Shown here piece by piece: positions 57,757 to 64,000 of a stretch of DNA of 64,000 nt (positions within the stretch are counted from its first letter, which is position 1; every line of letters begins with the position of its first letter). A program made the position numbers and the translations under genes. The notes under the pieces were generated by a model, which was not told the DNA's origin, made no database searches, and saw only the letters and a list, made by a program, of their open reading frames with translations. The stretch covers positions 1-64,000 of the forward strand of contig UWOR01000004.1 in NCBI GenBank assembly GCA_900604495.1, in the 5' to 3' direction. The DNA is from Desulfovibrio sp. Marseille-P6017. Lineage in GTDB: Bacteria > Bacillota_A > Clostridia > Peptostreptococcales > Peptostreptococcaceae.

Positions 57757-59541
57757 TTACTCTTCTATGTTAACTTCTATGTTAAGTTCATGTAATTGCT
57801 CTTTTTCTGCTGGAGATGGAGCATTAGTCATAGGACAAACAGCACTTTGATTCTTAGGGAATGCTATAACATCTTTTATGTTAGTAGTTCCAGTAAGTAT
57901 CATTGTAAGTCTATCAAGACCAAATGCTATACCTGCATGAGGAGGAGTTCCATACTTGAATGCATCTAATAAGAATCCAAACTTCTCCCCAGATTCTTCT
58001 TCATCCATTCCAAGTGCAGCAAACATCTTTCTTTGAACATCTGGGTTGAATATTCTTACACTTCCTCCACCTACTTCGTAACCATTGATTACTATATCGT
58101 AAGCTTTAGCTCTTAAAGATGCTTTATCATCAGAGTCTAATTTATCTAAATCTTCGCCCATTGGTGATGTAAATGGGTGATGCATTGCTATGAATCTTCC
58201 AGTTTCTTCATCTTGTTCGAATAATGGGAATTCAGTTACCCATAACATTTTGTATTCATCATTATTTAATAAATCTAATCTTCTAGCTACTTCTAGTCTA
58301 ACTTGACCTAGAGCATCGAATACTACGCTATTTTTATCAGCAACGAATAATAATAAGTCGCCTTCTTTAGCATTCATTCTATCAAGTATTGAAGTTAATT
58401 CTTCTTCTGAGAAGAATTTAGCTATTGGAGAAGTAACTTCTCTGTTAGCTCCAACTTTCATCCAAGCAAGTCCTTTTGCTTTGTAAGTCTTAGCATGGTC
58501 TTCTAATTTACCTATTTGCTTCTTAGAGAACTCTTCTGCCTTACCTTCAACATTTATACCTCTAACACTGAATCCTGGCTTTGTAGCGTTAGCAAATACC
58601 CCAAATCCACAGTTTTCAACTAAGTCAGATATATTAGTTAATTCATATCCAAATCTAGTATCTGGCTTGTCAGATCCGTATCTTTCCATAGCTTCTGCAT
58701 AAGTCATTACTGGAAGTGGTAACTGTACATCTACATTTACTATTTCTTTGAATAATACTTGTACCATTTTTTCCATTATAGCCATAACATCTTCTTGCTC
58801 AACAAAACTCATTTCACAGTCTATTTGAGTGAATTCAGGTTGTCTATCAGCTCTTAAGTCTTCATCTCTGAAACACTTAACTATTTGGAAGTATCTATCC
58901 ATACCACTTACCATTAATAATTGTTTGAATAATTGTGGTGATTGTGGTAATGCGTAGAATTTACCTGGGTTAACTCTACTTGGTACTAAGTAGTCTCTAG
59001 CTCCTTCTGGAGTTGGCTTTATTAAGAAAGGAGTTTCTATTTCAAAGAAGTTATTTGAACTTAAGTAATTTCTAACTATGTTAGCTATTTTACTTCTAGT
59101 CATTAACTTTTGTTGCATAGATGGCTTTCTTAAGTCTAAGTATCTATATTTTAATCTTAATTCTTCAGAAACATTGTCGTCATCTTTTATGTAGATTGGA
59201 GGAGTTTCTGATTTGTTAAGTACTTTTAAGCTTGTTGCAACTATTTCTATATCTCCAGTTGGTAAGTTAGGGTTCTTTGAAGATCTTTCACTTACTTTTC
59301 CTGTTACTGCTATTACATATTCTGATCCTAGTTTTTCTGCTTTTGAAAATGCCTCAGCGTTAACATCTGTATCGAATATTATTTGGCATAATCCACTTCT
59401 GTCTCTTAGGTCTACGAATACTAGTCCACCTAAGTTTCTTTTCTTTTGTACCCATCCCATAAGTACAACTTCTTCACCTATGTTTGTGGCTCTTAAATCT
59501 CCACAATAGTGAGTTCTCTTTAATCCGTTTAAAGTCTCCAT
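57757..59541 (-). CDS. aspS: Aspartyl-tRNA synthetase
   Basis: Class II synthetase of 594 residues, the bacterial long form. An N-terminal OB anticodon-binding domain (VVLMGWVQKKRNLGGLVFVDLRDRSG, spread over 28-53) is followed by the catalytic domain with motif 2 CFRDEDLRADRQPEFTQID, the inserted GAD domain (about 300-410), and motif 3 GIAFGLDRLTM. AAGGAGG precedes the ATG. It follows hisS, a common order in firmicutes, with a 349-base gap holding hairpin copy G. In organisms lacking AsnRS or GatCAB the enzyme can be non-discriminating; that cannot be judged here. Confidence 0.97.
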   Translation of the reverse strand: METLNGLKRTHYCGDLRATNIGEEVVLMGWVQKKRNLGGLVFVDLRDRSGLCQIIFDTDVNAEAFSKAEKLGSEYVIAVTGKVSERSSKNPNLPTGDIEIVATSLKVLNKSETPPIYIKDDDNVSEELRLKYRYLDLRKPSMQQKLMTRSKIANIVRNYLSSNNFFEIETPFLIKPTPEGARDYLVPSRVNPGKFYALPQSPQLFKQLLMVSGMDRYFQIVKCFRDEDLRADRQPEFTQIDCEMSFVEQEDVMAIMEKMVQVLFKEIVNVDVQLPLPVMTYAEAMERYGSDKPDTRFGYELTNISDLVENCGFGVFANATKPGFSVRGINVEGKAEEFSKKQIGKLEDHAKTYKAKGLAWMKVGANREVTSPIAKFFSEEELTSILDRMNAKEGDLLLFVADKNSVVFDALGQVRLEVARRLDLLNNDEYKMLWVTEFPLFEQDEETGRFIAMHHPFTSPMGEDLDKLDSDDKASLRAKAYDIVINGYEVGGGSVRIFNPDVQRKMFAALGMDEEESGEKFGFLLDAFKYGTPPHAGIAFGLDRLTMILTGTTNIKDVIAFPKNQSAVCPMTNAPSPAEKEQLHELNIEVNIEE

Positions 59542-59584
59542 GAGGCCTCCTTTAATTCTTGATATAAATGGTTTTTTAATCTTA

Positions 59585-59695
59585 TTCAGCCGAAGGCTTG
59601 GGGGCGTGAGTCGTAACTTGACCCATGCAAGGGAAAAGCGCCTTGCGAATGGGTACTACGTTTACGACTTCACACCCCCTTCGCCAGGTACTGAA
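59585..59695 (-). repeat. Dispersed structured hairpin, copy G
   Basis: Minus-strand orientation in the hisS-aspS gap, and the most GC-rich copy. P1 is TTCAG with CTGAA, P2 is CGAAG with CTTCG, and the main stem joins GGGGGTGTG to CACGCCCCC. The head is CAT, bulge TC, GCAAGG, loop, CCTTGC, ATG. An AGTACCTGG box lies in the 5' arm. From 59700 to 59770 a further possible rod begins AAACCCTA and ends TAGGGTTT on the minus strand. The rest to 59889 is T-rich without a visible gene. Confidence 0.75.
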
Positions 59696-59889
59696 CTAGA
59701 TTACAAAACCCTAAGTTATATTTTCGTATTTTGCGTCGGTAGTATTTTTGGGGTAGCTAGGGTTTAGCTAGTCTTTGTTGTACTACTTTCGTTTTTATAC
59801 TTTTTTTGTTATGTTATGTTTTGTTTTTGTTGTTATGGTTGTTATTTGTTTACTTTATTTAGTATACGGTTTATTTTCAATTTATTCAA

Positions 59890-61152
59890 TTATAATCTAT
59901 TTTTTAATTCTTCTACTAATTCACTTAGTTTTACTGTTGTTTGTTCTGATGTTTGCATGTTTTTAAGTGTTGCACTATCGTTTGCTAGTTCATCGTCACC
60001 TATTACTATTGTGAATCTTGAGTTTATTTTGTCTGAGTATTTAAATTGTGCTTTTACACTTCTGTCTAAGTGGTCACTATCTGCACTTATGTGGTTGTAT
60101 CTTAATTCTTTTAGTAACCTGAAACTTTTAGTTTTTGCTTCGTCTCCTATTGTTACTATGTATATGTCTGTAGATTGTGGGTTTTCTATTTCTATGTTGT
60201 TGTTTTCCATAGTAAGTAGTAGTCTTTCAACCCCTAATCCAAATCCTATTCCACTTGTTCCTTTTGGTCCACCTATTTGCTCTACTAGTCCGTCGTATCT
60301 TCCTCCACCGCAAACTGTACTTTGAGATCCGATATCGTTAGATATTATTTCAAATGCAGTTTTCTTGTAGTAATCAAGTCCTCTAACTATAGTTTTATCA
60401 AGTACAAAGTTTACATCCATTTCTGTTAAGTAAGTTTGTAATTTTCCAAAGTGATCTTTACAATCTTCACATAAATGATCAACCATGAAAGGTACATCTT
60501 GTAAGTTTTCTTTACAAGTTGGGTTCTTACAATCTATAACTCTCATTGGGTTTTTGTCTTTTCTTTCTAAACAAGTAGCACATAATACATCTGATTTTGC
60601 ATCTAAGTATGATTTTAATAATTCATTGTATTTTGCTCTACATGTTGGACATCCAACAGAATTTATACTTACTGCTAAGTCCTTAAGTCCAACTTCATTG
60701 AAGAACTGTATAGCAAGTGCTATTACTTCTGCATCTAAAGATGGATTGTCACTTCCTATTGCTTCAACTCCGAATTGGTGGAATTGTCTTTGTCTACCAG
60801 CTTGTGGTCTTTCATATCTAAAACATGGTGTTATATAGAATAACTTTGTTGGTTGAGCATCTGAGTATAATTTATTTTCTATAAATGCTCTTATAACACC
60901 TGCTGTTCCTTCTGGCTTTAAAGTTATGTCTCTTTCACCTTTATCTGTAAATGAGTACATCTCTTTTTGAACTATGTCAGTAGTGTCTCCAACACTTCTT
61001 TTGAATAATTCTGTATGCTCGAATATAGGAGTTCTCATTTCTTCATATCCGTATAATCCACATATTTCTCTAAATTTATTTTCTACATAATTCCACTTGT
61101 ATGATTCTTTTGGAGTTATGTCCTTAGTCCCTCTAGGTGCTTTAGTTAGCAT
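59890..61152 (-). CDS. hisS: Histidyl-tRNA synthetase
   Basis: Class II synthetase of 420 residues. It starts APRGTKDITP, and has motif 1 TPIFEHTELFKRSVGD, the TLKPEGTAGVIRAF block, motif 2 FRYERPQAGRQRQFHQ, histidine-specific RGLDYYKKTAFEI, and GGGRYDGL, with a C-terminal anticodon-binding domain. It overlaps the end of hemZ by 11 bases, so translation is probably coupled. AGGAGGTC lies before the ATG. Confidence 0.97.
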   Translation of the reverse strand: MLTKAPRGTKDITPKESYKWNYVENKFREICGLYGYEEMRTPIFEHTELFKRSVGDTTDIVQKEMYSFTDKGERDITLKPEGTAGVIRAFIENKLYSDAQPTKLFYITPCFRYERPQAGRQRQFHQFGVEAIGSDNPSLDAEVIALAIQFFNEVGLKDLAVSINSVGCPTCRAKYNELLKSYLDAKSDVLCATCLERKDKNPMRVIDCKNPTCKENLQDVPFMVDHLCEDCKDHFGKLQTYLTEMDVNFVLDKTIVRGLDYYKKTAFEIISNDIGSQSTVCGGGRYDGLVEQIGGPKGTSGIGFGLGVERLLLTMENNNIEIENPQSTDIYIVTIGDEAKTKSFRLLKELRYNHISADSDHLDRSVKAQFKYSDKINSRFTIVIGDDELANDSATLKNMQTSEQTTVKLSELVEELKNRL

Positions 61153-62614
61153 TCTTGTAGACCTCCTCTTTCTTTCTATGTATCATTTCTTCTACTCTAT
61201 CTATGTATTGTTCAACGTTTTTCACGTTTTCTACTCTTTCAATTCTATCTTCATCAACATATACAAACTTTGAAATAGAACCAGCGCCTAATGCATAGTT
61301 ACTTTGTTTTTCTTCCATTATTTGCATATTGTATATGCATTCATATCCTTCTTTAGCATATCCTATGTTTTCTAAGTTACCAAGCATTTGCTTTTGACGG
61401 TACATATAGTATGGATTAAGATTCATTTCTTTTGCATATTCCATTGATAAATCAATCATCTTAACCATTTCTTCATATTGAGTAAGTACATACTCGTCCA
61501 TTTTTTCTTTTAACTTAGAGGCTCTTTTTATTGCTAAAGTATGAACAGTTAAACTTTCTGGAGATAGTTTTTTGATTTCTTCTAAAGTATTTCTTACCAT
61601 CTCAACATTTTCGCCTTCAAGACCTAGGATTAAATCCATATTTATGTTATCAAATCCTATTTTTCTAGCTAAATTAAATGCTTCTTTTATTTCTTCAACA
61701 CTATGACCACGACCTATTTTATCTAAAGTTTCTTGATTCATAGTTTGAGGGTTTATACTGATTCTAGTAACATTGTTTTTCTTTAAGCATTCTAAAATTT
61801 CTCTATTTATAGTATCCGGTCTACCAGCTTCTACTGTAAATTCTTTTATTTTACTTAAATCTAATTCTTTATATAAAGCCTTAATTAAGATATCCATTTC
61901 CTCGGCATCTAGAGTTGTAGGAGTACCTCCACCTATATATAAAGTTTCTATTTCCTTATTTGTTTCTTCTAAAAGTTTAGCAAGTCCCTTTATCTCTATT
62001 ATTAACTTTTCAAGGTAATTTTTCTTTAAATGTCCAAATTGCTTTAAAGGATTTGCAGGGAATGAACAGTAGTAACATCTTGTTGGACAAAATGGAATAC
62101 TTACGTATAAAGAAATCTTATTTTTATCTATAGGGTAAATAAACTTTCTTTCTCTTTTAGCAATACTTAAGGCTAAATCTATTTTTTCATCACTAATTAA
62201 ATAATTAGTTTTTAAATTTTCTCTTATTTCTTCATCACTTAAGTTTTTATCAAGAAGAGTGTGAACTATCTTAACAGGTCTTATACCTGTAAGTATTCCC
62301 CAAGGAACATAAGACTTAAACTTCTTCATTAAAACATTATACATGCTTCTTTTTATAGTTTCTTTAGTCACTTTTTTAACTTCTTGTTCTGATAAACCTT
62401 CTATACTTCTATGGTCTAAAGAGTCATAAATAACTTGATAATTTTCAAGATATACAGTTTTAGAAAATACTTTATCATTATAATAAACAACACTATTTTC
62501 TAAAGTCATACCTACTTGCTTATTATCAACAAAATTAAACTGAGTAGTAAATAACTTTATTAATTCAGCAACTTCATATTTAAAATCATGACCTTTTAAA
62601 ATCACATTTAACAT
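61142..62614 (-). CDS. hemZ: HemZ-type radical SAM coproporphyrinogen dehydrogenase family protein
   Basis: A 490-residue radical SAM protein of the HemN/HemZ family. An N-terminal domain of about 165 residues specific to HemZ is followed by the cluster motif IPFCPTRCYYCSF (CxxxCxxC), GGGTPTTL (the GGE-like motif), and ITISR-like NPQTMNQETLDKIGRGH. HemZ acts in anaerobic haem synthesis, but many members of the wider family do other jobs, and no other haem genes are near. AAGGAGAC precedes the ATG. Confidence 0.85.
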   Translation of the reverse strand: MLNVILKGHDFKYEVAELIKLFTTQFNFVDNKQVGMTLENSVVYYNDKVFSKTVYLENYQVIYDSLDHRSIEGLSEQEVKKVTKETIKRSMYNVLMKKFKSYVPWGILTGIRPVKIVHTLLDKNLSDEEIRENLKTNYLISDEKIDLALSIAKRERKFIYPIDKNKISLYVSIPFCPTRCYYCSFPANPLKQFGHLKKNYLEKLIIEIKGLAKLLEETNKEIETLYIGGGTPTTLDAEEMDILIKALYKELDLSKIKEFTVEAGRPDTINREILECLKKNNVTRISINPQTMNQETLDKIGRGHSVEEIKEAFNLARKIGFDNINMDLILGLEGENVEMVRNTLEEIKKLSPESLTVHTLAIKRASKLKEKMDEYVLTQYEEMVKMIDLSMEYAKEMNLNPYYMYRQKQMLGNLENIGYAKEGYECIYNMQIMEEKQSNYALGAGSISKFVYVDEDRIERVENVKNVEQYIDRVEEMIHRKKEEVYKNAN

Positions 62615-62663
62615 AAATACCGTCTCCTTATCTACGCCTCTTCCCCAAAACTATTCATCCTTA

Positions 62664-62771
62664 TATCTAGGTGAGGGGCAGGGGAAATGTAAGTTTTGCA
62701 CCCATTAGCAAGACGGTTTTTGTCTTGTATGGGTCAAAACTTATATTCCCCTAGCCCCCACCGGTTAGATA
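62664..62771 (+). repeat. Dispersed structured hairpin, copy H
   Basis: Outer pairings are TATCTA with TAGATA and GGTG with CACC. The main stem begins GGGGC and ends GCCCC. The head is CAT, bulge TA, GCAAGAC, loop, GTCTTGT, ATG, where a G-T wobble replaces one G-C pair. It ends 3 bases from the stop codon of the MBL hydrolase gene. Confidence 0.75.
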
Positions 62772-62773
62772 AA

Positions 62774-63397
62774 CTAATTCATGTAAGGATTAGTAAGTTT
62801 TTCTCTTTCAATAGTTGATGTAGGCCCATGACCTGGATATATAGTAATATTTCCGTCTTGATTAGCTAGTTTATTTAGTGACTTAGTCATTTGTTTAAAG
62901 TCTCCACCATAAAAATCAGTTCTTCCGATGCTTCCTGCGAATAGTGTGTCTCCTGTAAACATATGATTTCCTACTTTTATACACATCCCACCTGGTGTAT
63001 GTCCTGGTGTATGAATAAATGTAAGTCTAAGTTCACCTACTTCTAATCTTTCCTTGTCCTTAACATATATATCCGCATCAAATTCTTGTGGTCCACATGG
63101 GAATCTAACGCTTAGATTTTTCTTTCTGTCTATTAAAAGCTCTCTTTCATTTTCATGAGCTACTATTTTTGCATTTGTTTCTGCTTTTAACTTTTTAACA
63201 TTTCCTATATGGTCTGCATGTCCATGAGTTAATACTATATATTCAACAGTAAGATTTCTTAACTTTACTGCTGCTAATATATCTACAAGACTTGCTCCTG
63301 GGTCTATTATTACACATTTTTTAGTTTTTTCATCACCTAATAAGTATGTGTTTTCACCCATAAATCTATCTTCAATTGTTTCTATTATCATATTCAA
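62774..63397 (-). CDS. Metallo-beta-lactamase-fold hydrolase (glyoxalase II-like)
   Basis: A 207-residue hydrolase with the metal-binding motif THGHADHIG (HxHxDH), His in HTPGHTPGG, Asp in FTGDTLFAGSIGRTD, and a final His in YPGHGPTST. This set matches the YcbL/glyoxalase II-like subgroup. The substrate is unknown. The first codon is TTG; an ATG lies 6 bases further in and could be the true start, since GGGGGCGAT is close to either. It is 8 bases after dtd, likely in the same operon as relA and dtd. Confidence 0.9.
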   Translation of the reverse strand: MNMIIETIEDRFMGENTYLLGDEKTKKCVIIDPGASLVDILAAVKLRNLTVEYIVLTHGHADHIGNVKKLKAETNAKIVAHENERELLIDRKKNLSVRFPCGPQEFDADIYVKDKERLEVGELRLTFIHTPGHTPGGMCIKVGNHMFTGDTLFAGSIGRTDFYGGDFKQMTKSLNKLANQDGNITIYPGHGPTSTIEREKLTNPYMN

Positions 63398-63405
63398 ATC
63401 GCCCC

Positions 63406-63855
63406 CTAGAAAGTTTTAGTTGAATCTAATAACATAGTTACTGGTCCATCATTAGTTAGGTCAACCATCATATGTGATCTGAACTTTCCAGTTCCCACTT
63501 TTATACCTTCAGCTCTTGCTTTAGCTACATATTCTTCATATAGCTCATTAGCAGCTTCTGGTTTCGCAGCTGTTGAGAAACTTGGTCTTCTTCCTTTTCT
63601 ACAATCGCCATATAAAGTAAATTGAGAAACTACTAGTAATTCTCCACCTATATCTTTTAAAGATAAGTTCATTTTACCTTCTTCATCTTCAAAAATTCTT
63701 AAGTTTAAAGTTTTGTCTATCATATAGTCTACATCTTTAGATGTATCTTCATGAGTTACACCTAATAATACTAATAATCCTTGACCTATTTCACCAGTTA
63801 TTTCTCCATCTACAGTTACTTTAGACGAAGTTACTTTTTGTACTACTGCTCTCAT
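63406..63855 (-). CDS. dtd: D-aminoacyl-tRNA deacylase
   Basis: Removes D-amino acids (and Gly-tRNA-Ala errors) from tRNA. The 149-residue protein has [17 protein letters not shown] and the catalytic [11 protein letters not shown] block near its end. The start [18 protein letters not shown] is typical. AGGAGG in front of the ATG overlaps the stop codon of the upstream RelA/SpoT-type gene. That order (relA-dtd-MBL-hemZ-hisS-aspS) is common in Clostridia. Confidence 0.96.
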   Translation of the reverse strand: MRAVVQKVTSSKVTVDGEITGEIGQGLLVLLGVTHEDTSKDVDYMIDKTLNLRIFEDEEGKMNLSLKDIGGELLVVSQFTLYGDCRKGRRPSFSTAAKPEAANELYEEYVAKARAEGIKVGTGKFRSHMMVDLTNDGPVTMLLDSTKTF

Positions 63856-63866
63856 TTAACTTCCTC

Positions 63867-64000
63867 CTAATTATGCACTCTATATACTTCCTCAACACCT
63901 GGAATTGCTTTTATCTTCTTCATTAATGCATCTAAGTCTTTTATATTATTAACTTCTATTAATAAGTTTATATTAACAACTTCATCTTTACTTTTTCTAG
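63867..64000 (-). CDS. relA: 3' end of a RelA/SpoT-type (p)ppGpp synthetase/hydrolase gene (partial)
   Basis: Only the last 43 codons are in the window; the gene continues past the right edge. The reading frame ends NIKDLDALMKKIKAIPGV then EEVYRVHN and stop, which fits the C-terminal ACT domain of RSH proteins. The position directly before dtd supports this, as relA-dtd is a conserved pair. The stop is 11 bases from the dtd start. No catalytic part is visible. Confidence 0.75.
   Translation of the reverse strand, partial: RKSKDEVVNINLLIEVNNIKDLDALMKKIKAIPGVEEVYRVHN

Noticed and set aside
59542..59889. T-box riboswitch upstream of aspS
   Set aside because: No AGGGTGGNACCGCG-type T-box sequence or matching specifier structure is present.
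59775..60325. Plus-strand hydrophobic frames near hisS
   Set aside because: They are T-rich DNA and antisense of hisS; no ribosome site or protein family features.

Overview
The window is AT-rich chromosomal DNA from a Gram-positive, anaerobic, spore-forming member of the Clostridia, most like the Peptostreptococcaceae. The base composition, gene content (rubrerythrin, a PdaA-type cortex deacetylase, a sigma-54/LevR-controlled PTS, AgrB/AgrD, c-di-GMP-II riboswitches, sortase) and strong GGAGG ribosome sites all fit. The species is not identified here. Most genes lie on the minus strand. No phage, CRISPR array or insertion sequence with a transposase was seen.

Region 1 (1-12 kb) is a surface-polysaccharide operon read leftward: CpsC-type chain-length protein, CpsD tyrosine kinase, initiating sugar transferase, phosphohexomutase, ManC, Gmd, Fcl (GDP-mannose to GDP-L-fucose), a GT4 glycosyltransferase and a WecG/TagA transferase. 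It continues off the left edge. Beside it are a class B sortase, an LCP ligase and a VanZ-like protein. Region 2 (12-23 kb) holds a predicted pseudokinase with a Pro/Gln/Thr repeat tail, a YitT-family protein, a cellulose-synthase-like operon, and a 1288-residue wall-anchored pectinesterase. The pectinesterase sits behind two tandem c-di-GMP-II riboswitches, each with its own terminator. Region 3 (23-28 kb) is a 16S-23S-tRNA-Thr operon without a 5S gene.

Region 4 (28-48 kb) carries PdaA, rubrerythrin, an SH3 protein, a split ThrE exporter, a malate module (CitA/CitB-type two-component system, malic enzyme, 2-hydroxycarboxylate transporter) and a module matching the Salmonella gfr operon for glucoselysine/fructoselysine (mannose-family PTS IIA-IIB-IIC-IID, two SIS-domain deglycases, LevR-type activator, and a sigma-54 promoter built into a terminator). 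Region 5 (47-57 kb) has redox/metal regulators, a GGDEF plus HD-GYP protein next to an agr quorum-sensing locus (including an unlisted 39-residue AgrD), a siroheme reductase, a methyltransferase, a LytTR regulator with a degenerate AgrB-like protein, and WecB, which would make the UDP-ManNAc used by the WecG-type enzyme at the left edge. Region 6 (57-64 kb) is housekeeping: aspS, hisS, hemZ, an MBL hydrolase, dtd and the 3' end of a RelA/SpoT gene.

The most unusual observation is a family of eight intergenic hairpins (3000-3114, 10127-10256, 33703-33806, 36438-36549, 39151-39279, 57598-57752, 59585-59695, 62664-62771). Their long stems differ in sequence from copy to copy yet stay paired. All share the same head: YAT, a two-base bulge TN, a GCA-starting short stem, a 7-9 base loop, and the returning strand ending in ATG. 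Six of the eight lie just beyond, or slightly into, the 3' end of a minus-strand gene. I do not recognise the family.
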